NCBI GenBank assembly: GCA_003550305.1
Contig: QKYT01000172.1
Span: 10,909-74,908, forward strand
Direction: 5' to 3'
DNA from: Glomus cerebriforme
Lineage: Eukaryota > Glomeromycota > Glomeromycetes > Glomerales > Glomeraceae
DNA length: 64,000 bases
Every line of letters starts with the position of its first letter. Position 1 is the stretch's first letter. The notes beneath the pieces are model-generated. The model saw nothing but the letters and a program-made list of their open reading frames with translations, was not told the origin of the DNA and made no database searches. Positions 24,378 through 35,188 of the stretch are shown piece after piece. The position numbers and the translations under genes were made by a program.

Positions 24378-25760
24378 AGTTTTTTCTAAGCATTTTCAAA
24401 ATGGAAGTTTTCTTCGTTATTTTCGTGAAGAAATTTAAATACATAATAAGAAAAAATTTGAACAGTACCTAAAATCAAAAATTTAGCAAGTTTAGCAATT
24501 AATAAGTGATAGTAAAAAAAAATCAAAGTCAACAACAAAGAGTCAATGTTCAATGTCTTATTTAACAACAAAACAAAATTTTGCAGATCACACGCGTATG
24601 ACGTAAGGCTTTTAATTCTGGCCGGATGTAACATCGACACTTGGATAGCCGTAATGCCGGCCAAGAAGGCAAGAATTCATAATATTAACATAATTATAAA
24701 GACTTATAACAATGATATTAAAACCTGAACAGTAACAGGTAATTATTTTATAACAAACATAACAAACATGTTTTTTGAATACATAGAAATTAGGATGAAT
24801 TATGATTGTTTTTCGTATCAATGTTTTTATTTACCGTAATTTTTTTCTTTATTGTACAATATACATATAATACTAAAATAAATTGAATGTGAAAATTTTA
24901 TTATTATTGTGTAACTGGTAGGATTTGTTTATAATTTCTAATATTAAAGGGTCTAAGAAACCTGAGTTTAAGAAAATCTCAATTGAATTCTGAAATCGAC
25001 CAACTTTAAAAAAAACATTCCAATTTGAAATTCATTTTTAAAGAATGTTCCGACAAATAATAACACAAGTTTTATCACCAATGTTACTAATAATAAATAA
25101 ATTAAAATTAGAATGCTATTTTGAGCCGATATTATAGACGGGCGGAGCTTTATAAGTTGATTGCTCCGCTAATGGCTAATCTTATAATCTGTGATCTGAA
25201 AATCAAACATCGTGAAACAAATTATTGTAACTCTAATGAAACATCATGATCCAAATTTAGAAATTTCATTTTTTTTAAATGCTGCGGTTAACCTATTTGT
25301 AACATGAAATAAAAAAAACGGGCCATTTAAAAACAGTTTGGTTCAGTTTAACAATGCCAAACATAGAAGTTGTAATAGCTTCCCAAATCACATCCCATAG
25401 TTTTTTTTTATAAAACATTATTCATGTTAAGATTTTATTTCTTCGTACTATAGTGTACTTTTTCTTCTTGGGGGCTCGGAGAAGAAGGTCTTTCGTCACT
25501 GAAAAAAAAATTTTTTTTCTTTTTTAAAGAAAAAAGTTTGACCATTTTTCATTTTAATAATTATATTAAAGAAAAAAAAATATTATTACCAAGTATTTTA
25601 TTCTATGAAATTTCGTATTTAATATTTATACTGATTTTCCTTCAGTATATGGTGACGTGGTTTAATTTAACGTTTCATTATAAAATATAAACCCAAAAAG
25701 CATATATATATATAATTTTAATTTTCTTAAAGAAGCGTTAATAGTATATTTATAATAATT
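24378..25760. other. 1.4-kb divergent intergenic region
   Basis: This lies between the TPX2-like gene (leftward) and the GH18 gene (rightward) and so should hold both promoters. An imperfect inverted pair, GGCCGG (about 24620) and CCGGCC (about 24657), sits in the middle, and a TATATATATA run lies 45-60 bp before the GH18 start. The small open frames are not supported. Confidence 0.4.
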
Positions 25761-27799
25761 ATGCGTAAAATATATCCACCACCTTTCAATAAGTTTGTAA
25801 TTTTTGTCTTTTATGGCTTATTATCAATAGCGGTGATAGCGTCAGCACAAAATGAAAATGGAGGAGGCACTTTAATGAATGCTCCTGACTGTGTAGTGGA
25901 TCCCTTATCTCCTACTTTAACTAATGGAAAAGTAATAGGTTATTTTCCAAATACTCAACCTTATACTATAGATCCTAAAAAAATTCAATGGACCTTATAT
26001 GATTATATAAATCTTGTCGGTAAGAAAAAGTCCCCGCTTTTTCCCCCCCCTTCGTACAGAAGGTTTTTTTTTTTTTTTTTTTTTACTCAAATTATATTTT
26101 GAAATATAGTGAATGACTTAAATTCTATACCTGACAATTATAAACCTGCATTTGATGATTTGATTAATTCTAAAAATTTAAATCGTGCAACAACAAAAGT
26201 ATGTATTGTAAAAATACGTAATGGAATAAGTTCTTAATAATTAATTATTAACATTTATTCTATTATAATAGATTCTTCTTTCAATAAAAAATTATGATCT
26301 TACTGATTGGCACGGCGACAGTAAATTTTATGGAACACTTAGTAAATTTGGCGATTTCATCAATAACAATGACTTAGATGGAATGGATATTGAGTATCCT
26401 GGCACGAGAGGAAATACATGTAAAAATGCTGGCTCTACTTGGACTGCTAAACAAGATCCAGAATTCGTGAATTTTGTAAAAAGTATGAAAGCGAAATTGG
26501 CGGGTAAAACAATAATGTTAACTGTTGGTGTAAATCCATATACTGATTATACAACCCACCCCCTATTAGGCTTAAATGATGGAACTATTGATTTTCTTAA
26601 TATTGAAACTTATCATTATAGTTTATATCAAAATGAAATGAATGGTGTTCTTAAATCAAATCCAAATTCTCCATTCACAGCATTCAGTCAAGGACATTAT
26701 TCTTGGAATTTAAATGGAACCGGATTTAGTAATGAAAAAATAATCATGGGTCTTGATTTTGGGAATACTTTTCAAATTGTACCTAGTCCAAATATTAGTT
26801 TTAACCAGTCAGTCTCATTGTTTAATAGTGATTTTGATTTACCAGCTGAAATTAAAGATCAATTAAAACTAATTGATGATATTTGTCCATACCCTTCTCA
26901 ATTCGCTTCCGTTAAATTATATTCATGGCCATGGAAGAATTTTTCAACTTACGTTCTAGATCCATCAACACATTATTGTAATGCGAAATTTGGATGGACG
27001 CGTAAATTTGATCGAACAACTGAGACTCCATGGCTCTACAAACAAGAAAACAATCTCCCTTTTACTTATGAATTTGTATCTTATGAAGATATTAGTTCAA
27101 TACATTTTAAATTATCTAATGTACAAATGGGAGGAGTCTCAATATCTGATATTAGTTATGATGATGATAATAATACTTTATTAAATTATATACATGGTAA
27201 TCCATTACCCGATGGTGATTTACCTCAGAATCCAAATTCAGGTAAAGGAAGTTCTCCTTCAAATCCTACTGATTCAACTAATGCTGACGATAAAAACAAT
27301 TTAGATAAAAGACCCAAAACTCGAGTCATCGTCGGTGTAGTTCTTGGAGTTTTATTTGGTTTGCTTATATTGGGGGTTAGTTTCTTCTTTTGGCGTCGAC
27401 AAAAAAAATCTTTTCTTAAATTTAAAAATGCTGGAGCTATTCCAAAAAGTTCTATGAGATCTCATACAACATCAAAAAATGTTGAAGTGTCATCTGAACC
27501 TCGATTTACTGCTCCAACCACTGTCATACCTGTTGCATCTGGTTATGTCACTGCAATGTTTGATTTCGAAGGAAAAGAGGAAAATGATTTAAGTTTCAAG
27601 AAAGGTGATAAAATTGAAGTTTTAGAGAGAGGTGATGGTCCAAATGATTGGTGGGTTGGAAGGGTTAATGGTAATGTAGGCGAATTCCCTGGTAAGCAAT
27701 TATTTTTTTACAATTATAATTTATTTATTATTATTCATTATTTATTAATTTACAATTTATTTATTACATCTAGGTAATTATGTCAAAGAGGCAGGATAA
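25761..27799 (+). CDS. secreted GH18 (chitinase-like) domain, transmembrane span and cytosolic SH3 domain
   Basis: Four exons, 25761-26019, 26110-26198, 26272-27691 and 27774-27799, encode 597 residues. Order: a signal peptide (hydrophobic FVIFVFYGLLSIAVIASA, about 11-29), a GH18-like domain (about 55-350), and an acidic Pro/Asn/Ser linker. One membrane span follows (about 468-490, VIVGVVLGVLFGLLILGV) with a basic WRRQKK stop-transfer, then a Ser/Thr-rich stretch and an SH3 domain (about 541-595) with FDFEG, the DWWVG Trp pair and FPGNYV. The GH18 active-site strand reads LDGMDIEYPG (residues 151-160), two residues shorter than the usual DxxDxDxE, so hydrolysis is doubtful. The type I topology, with a sugar-binding exterior and a signalling adaptor inside, suggests a wall or chitin sensor; that role is inference. 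The last 26-nt exon only completes the SH3 domain. Confidence 0.9.
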
Positions 27800-28585
27800 T
27801 ATATAATTAAGATTTACAATTATTTACGATTATAAATTCAACCTTTTTTTTTAATAGAAAGACAATCGATACTTTATTTTTTTTGAGATCAAACTTGTAT
27901 GTACTATATAACCATAATATTCAACACCAAAAAATATATAATTTAAAATAGCAAGAACGATTACTGCGTAATTTATTTAATTGTAGTCATATGTATCATG
28001 TGACATATGTATAAAAAAGTGTGGTTACACATTATAAATTAGTATCTACTTATCTAAACACAATTCACTCCTTTTTTTTACAACTTTTCCCAACTTTTCT
28101 TTTTTTAAAAAAAAAACTCCAAGTAAAAAAAGTGAAGTTACCAAAGAGATACAAAAATCCAAAATAAACTTTTCTTGACAGTTAAAAAATAACTTTCAAC
28201 ATTACTTATCCTTTCCTTATTCATCTATTTACACGTTTCTTTTTAAAATAATCTTTATACCCCTTCTCTCAAACTTTACAAAATGATCCAAGTCTTTAAA
28301 CGATTCCTATTTCCTACACAGTAAAGGGTACTTTACGTAAAAGTTGTTGTGTAACTAACTGTTAAATTGATCGGAAAGAACCGGAATAGATAGGCGTCAT
28401 GTATTTTACGGAATTTTTTGCACGCCATTAAATTCTTCAATTCTCCTTTTAGTGTAAAACGTGGCGTATAACTTTAGTAGGATTGGAGATAATATGATTT
28501 TCATTTATATTCCGCTAAATGGTTAGTAAGAGTGACAAAGGAGTTCCTCTTTCTAATTGTTGTTAATAAGAATTTGTCATTGCAG

Positions 28586-28699
28586 AAAATAAAAACCAAT
28601 CAATAGATCACACCACACGCGAAAATGCTATAAATGGAACACCATTAACACCATTTGTATCGGAATTTGATTGCCGGGGTACCCCGAGATTACAAATAG
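28586..28699 (+). other. candidate isolated exon
   Basis: A 114-nt block is preceded by TTGCAG and followed by GGTAAAAT, both plausible splice signals. In one phase it is open throughout and encodes a balanced peptide (phrases NGTPLTPFVSEFDCRG and RLQI). Its base composition is less AT-biased than its flanks. I found no partner exon with a matching phase, so it may be an exon of an unrecognised short gene, a relic, or chance. Confidence 0.2.
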
Positions 28700-30303
28700 G
28701 TAAAATTAAATAACGCTGTAACTCTTTATTTGGAATTCCTAAATTCTTTTTTTTTTTTTTCATCATTTACTAATATTTTGTAAATAAGAGAATAACAAAT
28801 AATCCACATGACACCGTACATGACTGTAAACAGTTAAATTACATGCAACAAATTATAAAAAAATGAATTACAAAGGTATGTTCAAATAATGATTTACTTT
28901 TTTACCCCGAGTGTTGTTGTTCTGTGTTGCTTTTTGTGTCAACCGTTGTTCTGTTCTTTTTTTTTTTTTTTTTTGAACAAGCAAGAAGAAGAGTGAGCTT
29001 ACAAATATGTTTCAGTTGTTAATTTCTTAACCTACCTTTGTCCTTATACTGTTTAGAACTTTACAAGAAACCAATATATAAGAAAAAACAACTTTATTAT
29101 ATTTATTTAACAAGTTAAGGCTTCTACTGCAAAATAAGATGAGATTCCAAGTACGGAGTTTCGTACTAAAAATTCCGTAATTAACCGCAGTAGTCGAGGA
29201 AGTTCGAAAGAAATTTTCCAAATTTTCTATAAAAAAAAATAATCTATCTTTTTTTTTATTGTCTTTATCGTTTTTTCAACTTTTGCTAACTATCAACTTT
29301 AGAGGTTAAAAGCCGCCTTTACTACTTCTTTTCACTCAGCCCGTGTATTTTTTTTCCCCAAAGTAATATTTAGTTTTATGTATAGAGACCAGCCCAACAA
29401 AGACCCGATATATTATCATAATTATAATAAGGGACCCATTCATCAGTAATGAGGCGATAAGCAAGTTTTGTACTTAGACTTGATCAAATTCTGATTTTAG
29501 TTTGTGAGTGAAACGTTATCGAGATTTATTGATTTATTCCGTATATATAACATTTAAAAGCGACAAATGAGAAAAAAAAAAAGCCCCCAAAAAAAAAAAA
29601 TTTTTTTTTTTTGTTCTTTTTTCGTATTAGTTTTTTTTATTTTAAAAAAAGTACCATTTGTGTAGTGCTCCTTCTAGTCTATAATTAGTTAGTATAACTT
29701 ATATATGTTTCAAGTGTAAAAAAAAATTTTCACTCCGAAAATAAAGCAATATACAGTTTTTATGATTGATTGTCAATCAATACACGGTAAGTATAAAAAA
29801 AATATATTGTAATATTTATATGATGGTGATGATATACAACAATATGAATCCCTTTTTAAAGTATATATATTTTATTTTATTGCCTTGTGTTTCTTTTAAT
29901 GCTGTCTTGTTTGTCTACAATTCCGCATGGCTGTGTCTGGTTTGTTGAACCAATAAATCTGCTTATTATGGAATATGATCGCGAGTAGTATACTTAATCC
30001 CGTGAAATTATTTATTAAATTAATAATTATGACTCGGCTATTTTCAAAAACTGTATAAATATCCCTCAAACCCCACTTGCTCCCCGAATTTCCGATTAAC
30101 GGCCTCGTCCTTTTAAAAAAAAAAAATTTTCTTTAGAAATTAAAAAAAAATTTTTTTTTTTTTTTTTTCAAAAAAAAAACACCAATCATTATCCATTATC
30201 CAATCATATAATTCACTGTTTTTTTTTTATTTTTATTTTTTTTTCCTTTGATCTTTTTTTTTTACTAACCATTTGGTCCTGTGATCTTTTTTTTGGACGA
30301 GAC

Positions 30304-30325
30304 TGACGTCAAACCTATTACGTCA
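30304..30325. promoter_or_regulatory. paired CRE/ATF-type sites upstream of TBP
   Basis: The palindrome TGACGTCA lies at 30304-30311 and a near-copy TTACGTCA at 30318-30325, with starts 14 bp apart and about 300 bp before the TBP start codon. bZIP factors of the CREB/Atf1 class bind TGACGTCA. A TATA-like GCATAAATAG follows at about 30351, then a pyrimidine-rich stretch typical of fungal transcription starts. Function is inferred from motif and position only. Confidence 0.5.
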
Positions 30326-30625
30326 TCCTAATTACAAATACAGAAAAAAAGCATAAATAGGGCAAACCCTTATAAACAAACCTTTTTCTTTGACCTTTTG
30401 TCACTAAACTCTTCAGTGAGGATTAGCTTAATACTCCATCTACTATAACTGATTGCCTCGTTTTTCCCTTTCATTGAAATATTTTTTTTTCTTCTGTTGT
30501 AACTTTTTTTCTTTCTACACTTTGATAAGAAACGAAAAAGAACGAACGAAAACAAAAAAAAAATAAAGTTTATTATACAACCTTTTTACCAACCGAAATT
30601 TTTATTTACTTCTGAATCTCTCATC

Positions 30626-31960
30626 ATGAGCCATCAAGCTATACTTCCCAACGCTCAATACACAGTACCTGCTGCTTTTGTTCAAACACATCCTGTTGCC
30701 GTACCAACGACTCCACTTGGAAATGGAGCGTTAACGTTTCCTGGCCCTAACATGATGATTGATGAACAAAACAGTAGTGTCGCTGATCAAACAAACCAGT
30801 CACAACCACAAAGCGTTGCTGGAATGGTTCCTACATTACAGTAAGTATTTATTATCGATGGTTCATGGTTTTTTTGGTGAAATTTTGAAGGAACTATTTT
30901 TGTTTTTTTTCTCTCCGGATTTTTTGGTTTGGTTTTTCGTTCTCTTATTATTTAATTGTAAAAAAAATCTGAGAGATATGATAAAGTGCTTTTTTATAAA
31001 TAATAATAACAATAATAATAGTATTTTTTTTCTTATTGCGGAGTAAAGTGGAAAGAGTTGTAAGAACGAAAAATCAATCCAAATTCCAAAATTTGTCTAT
31101 ATTTATATTGATTTTCTCTATCTTTATATCTTGTGTTCCTTTTTGTGATACATTTTCACGTGATCTCCGTTTTTAGAAACATCGTCGCCACTGTCAACCT
31201 TGATTGTAGACTTGACCTTAAAACAATTGCACTTCATGCCAGAAACGCAGAATATAATCCAAAGGTACTACCGCATTGCTATGCGTCAGTAGCATAGTCA
31301 ACTGTGGTATATAAAAATTATCTAAGAATTATTTATGCTAAACAATGATACAACCACCCATGTTATTAGCGTTTCGCTGCTGTTATCATGCGTATCCGTG
31401 AACCTAAAACGACGGCCCTGATCTTTGCTTCTGGCAAGATGGTCGTTACCGGTGCTAAATCTGAAGATGACTCCAAACTTGCAAGCAGAAAATACGCTCG
31501 CATCATTCAGAAACTCGGATTTGCTGCCAAATTCACCGATTTCAAGATTCAAAACATTGTCGGATCTTGTGATGTGAAATTTCCTATTCGTTTGGAAGGG
31601 TTGGCTTATTCTCATGGTCACTTCAGCAGTGTAAGTAATATTATAGTAATAAGAAATTCATTTATGAGTAGCACAAGTATTGATTGTTCTTATTCATCTT
31701 TAGTATGAACCAGAATTATTCCCAGGTCTTATTTATCGTATGGTCAAGCCAAAGATTGTGCTTTTAATTTTTGTGTCAGGAAAGATTGTATTGACTGGTG
31801 CTAAAGTAAGTAGATCATTTATAATGAACGTTTTTTTATCAGTGCACCAATAATGAGGGTCATGATAATCTAATTTTAATTACTTATATAGGTGCGACAG
31901 GAAATTTATGATGCTTTTGAATCTATTTATCCTGTATTGACTGAATTTAGAAAGCCTTGA
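30626..31960 (+). CDS. TBP: TATA-box-binding protein (TBP)
   Basis: TBP is the general factor of SL1, TFIID and TFIIIB that binds and bends promoter DNA for Pol I, II and III. Five exons, 30626-30840, 31177-31264, 31370-31630, 31704-31805 and 31892-31960, join to 244 residues. The first 67 residues are a Pro/Gln/Asn-rich variable tail. The saddle core then has two direct repeats: [40 protein letters not shown] and [17 protein letters not shown] in the first, and [35 protein letters not shown] and [12 protein letters not shown] in the second. The DNA-intercalating Phe residues of the family fall in these blocks. The core is almost the same as in yeast and animals, so the identification is certain. 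It ends EFRKP with TGA, which shows that TGA is a stop codon here. Confidence 0.98.
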
Positions 31961-32426
31961 ACTAATATTATTCAGCGATTAAGGAATAATATGTGTGTTG
32001 AATGCTATTGGCTTGACTAATAGTGGCACATTTTTTATTTTTTTTTAATCGAATATGGATTTTAATTTTTCAAACCTTTTTTGATGTTAAGGGAAATACA
32101 GAGCAACAAAGAAAAGACGCAACTTATTTTGCATAAAATTAATAATTCTTTTTTTTTTTTAATATATCCTAATCATTGCGGATTTAATTCACTTTTAATG
32201 AACATTTGTGTTGTTTTTTTTACATTTATAAAATCATATTGGGGTCTGTTGTGTATACACGATGGATTTTATTTCTTTTTTTCCTACAAAACTATTTTGA
32301 TTCAATTTTATTGCTATATTATATATAGTGATGAATTTGAATTGGTGTAATATATATTCCTTTTTTCTTTTGAAATAAGCGCATTTGTACAAAAATTTCC
32401 CCTCACCTTTTTTATTTTTTTTTTTC

Positions 32427-32486
<60 letters not shown>

Positions 32487-32670
32487 GATTATAATTGATT
32501 CTTTTTTATTTTGCTTTTAAGTAAGAGATATGATTGCATAATCAAAGGTGTTTTTTTTAAAAAAAAAAATTTTAGTATTCTTTTTTTATTAATTTCATTA
32601 TTAAATATATTTGCTTGTATATAAGTATTAATTCACGAAACAAGCGAAAAAAAAAAAGAAAACTTATCGC

Positions 32671-32701
<31 letters not shown>

Positions 32702-33170
32702 CTTTTAAAAAGTAAAGCTTTTTGTATTAATTAGATTAGTTTTTTTTTCGAATATTTTTTTTTTTAATTTTCAAAGATTTTTTTTATCATTAATTAGGGA
32801 AGTCTTTACAAAATAGAAAAAAAATTGATTATATAAATAAAAATACAAACAAAAAAGAAAAAAAATAATGTTTGCTATTATTATAATCGAAAGATTGGTA
32901 TTTTTTTTTTTTTTTTTTTAATAATACATTAAAAATTTCCGATGAAGTGAATAAATTTAAAAAGTTTAGATTGCTTTCCCGATCTAAAACAAGTTCATCT
33001 TAGTCACGCTTTAAAATTTTTTTTTATCATACAGTATAAAAATCTGAATAAATTTTCTTTTTTAAATATCGTAATTTCCACGGGTATTTTGACTTAGAAA
33101 GTTTGTACAACTTCTTATAAAAGAAATTCTTTATTCTTTTAAACCAGTTTATTACTAAAAAAAAAAAAAT
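31961..33170. other. 1.2-kb intergenic region with extreme homopolymers
   Basis: It includes an uninterrupted run of about 51 T at 32430-32480, an A run of about 28 at 32671-32698 and many T runs of 8-16. There is no supported gene. The lengths of such runs in an assembly are unreliable. Confidence 0.5.
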
Positions 33171-34739
33171 ATGAGGCAAAATAATTTTTTTAACGTTATA
33201 AAAAGGACGAATTTTCAACAAACCGATTGTTTTAAACAAAAAAAAATAAATTCCTTTCTTCAAATTCGTAAATTACAAATTAAACCATTTGAATTAGGTA
33301 TTAATAAAAATTTGGTTGGAAATAATATTTTTAAAATAGAAAACAATCATCAAAATAAAACAAGAAAAATGAACACTAAACCTGATAGTGAAGTTAGTGA
33401 AGGATTACCTTTTAAAACTTTGAGATTTTTACCAAAAAATGGACAAGAAAAAAAGAATTCTGCTATTATAGTCTTGCAAGAATGGTAAGTGAATTTGTTT
33501 TCTTTATTGTTAAAAATACAAAAATAATAAAATAAAAAATTATTTGAAGAAATTTTTTAAAAAGTTTTAAAAATTCTCGGAGAGAAAAAAAAACAAAAAA
33601 GTGATACAGATTTACATTGTATAATATTAAAAAAATTTAATTTAGGTGGGGAATCAATGAACAAATCAAAATCCATGCTCAACGTATTGCTGATAATACA
33701 AATACTTTAACTATTACTCCTGACCTTTATAAAGGTAAACTTGGTTTATCTCAAGAGGTAAGCATCTTTTTTTAAAATGGAAATTTCAAATAAATAAATT
33801 ATAATTGACTTTTTTTAATTTATTAGGAAGCAAGTCATTTGATGAGTGTAAGTATTAAAAATATATTATATATATGTGTATATAAATAAATTATTTAATG
33901 TACTTTTTTTTTTTTATTAGAATTTGGATTGGAAAAATGCGTTAGTGGAATTAGAAACACTTGTTGATTCATTAAAAAATGAAAATCGATAGTAAGTTCA
34001 TTCTATTGTAGAAATGATTGTCAAAAAACTATTAATAACCACGTGAATGATGATCTATTTTTTTTTAGTAAAATTGGTTCCATTGGATTTTGTATGGGAG
34101 GTGAGTTTCATTAATTAATTATTTATTTATTAATATCCCCTTTTTTTTTTCTAAAAAGGTTTAAAATTTTGGAATGTATAGGCGCTGTAAGTCTTGCTCT
34201 TGCGTCACATTTGGCGTCAAAGGAACCTTTGAGTGCTGTTGTTACTTGTTATGGTATTCCATCTCCAACAATTTGTGATGTATCTGTTATTGGCTTAAAA
34301 ACTCCCGTGCAGGTACAGTGAATTCAAAAATAAAATAAAATAAAAATAATTAATTAATTAAATTTTTTTGAATGCTATATTTAGGGACATTTTGGAAATG
34401 AAGATAATATGAGTGGATTTAGTGATCCAAATGCAGGTATGTAATTCATGCAAAAAGTTATATATATATATATAATTTGTATTTAATTTAAAAATTTTCT
34501 TAATTTCAATTTTAGTTAACTCTCTCGTAAGACAACTTGAAGAAGGGATAGAAAGAATGGATGAGACAGGAAAAGAAATTTCCATTTATAGATATGACGG
34601 ACAAGGTCACGCATTTTTAAATGATGAAGAATGGGCATTAAAAATGCGTAAAGAACAAGGTTTTGTCGGTGGTGATAACAATGAAATTAAAGCTTTAGCT
34701 TGGACGAGAATCTATGAGTTTTTTAATAAATATTTGTAA
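33171..34739 (+). CDS. dienelactone hydrolase family alpha/beta hydrolase
   Basis: Eight exons, 33171-33484, 33646-33757, 33827-33847, 33921-33991, 34069-34100, 34182-34312, 34385-34436 and 34516-34739, encode 318 residues. The hydrolase domain begins near residue 85 (SAIIVLQEWWGINEQIK). The nucleophile motif is GFCMGG with Cys181; Asp234 (HFGNEDN) and His276 (DGQGHAF) complete a Cys-Asp-His triad as in carboxymethylenebutenolidase. DLYKGKLGLSQEEA is the usual lid region. The substrate is unknown; fungal members hydrolyse lactones or small esters. The first 65 residues are basic, Asn/Lys/Phe-rich and free of acidic residues at the very start, which would fit a mitochondrial presequence. Translation could instead begin at the internal Met at 33369 for a cytosolic form. 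Two exons are tiny (21 and 32 nt), and the catalytic Cys lies in the 32-nt one. Confidence 0.93.
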
Positions 34740-34854
34740 AGAAAAGAAGAAAAATTTTCTTTGTATTTCAAAATAAGAAATAAGATAATCAAGATTACCA
34801 TATATTTTTCTTTAATAAATTATATAAATAATGGGACCGTAAAAATTATGGTTA

Positions 34855-34938
34855 ATGGGTATTACAAATGAAGATCATAACGAATCTTCAAGTATTGGTG
34901 GACCAAGTTTACCATCAAAAAAAAAAGGATGGTATTAA
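34855..34938 (+). CDS. possible 27-residue small ORF
   Basis: In the gap between the hydrolase and Sec15, an ATG opens a 27-codon frame rich in Ser, Gly and Pro that ends KKKGWY-stop. The peptide composition (NEDHNESSSIGGPSLPSKKK) is unlike random AT-rich sequence. It could be a micropeptide, or the last exon of an alternative 3' end of the hydrolase gene 116 bp upstream. I have no family match. Confidence 0.25.
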   Translation: MGITNEDHNESSSIGGPSLPSKKKGWY

Positions 34939-35188
34939 AAACATCACGATGTGAAAATACATACAATTTTGTTATTTTTTTTTTTCTTTTTTCTTTTTAT
35001 GAATAATCACGAACAACGAAAAAAAATTTCAGTCACGTTATTTTTTGGCGTATCATTATTTTGATTAATTACCGAGTGAAAAATGAAATCAATCCGAAAA
35101 CCTGGTAACAGAAATTTTGTGTTACGTTAATAATATAAAAGAAATCGCTAAGAAACTGTTCTCGAAGAACGTTTTATATATACATATA

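Larger units (their letters stand above)
27800..30625. other. 2.8-kb intergenic region upstream of TBP
   Basis: This is AT-rich with long A and T runs. It contains one splice-flanked open segment at 28586-28699 (listed separately) and the TBP promoter elements near 30.3 kb. The remainder shows no supported gene. Confidence 0.45.

Noticed and set aside
25440..25520. Possible tRNA or small RNA in the GH18 promoter region
   Set aside because: No cloverleaf, no box A/box B pair; I found no tRNA or rRNA gene anywhere in the window.
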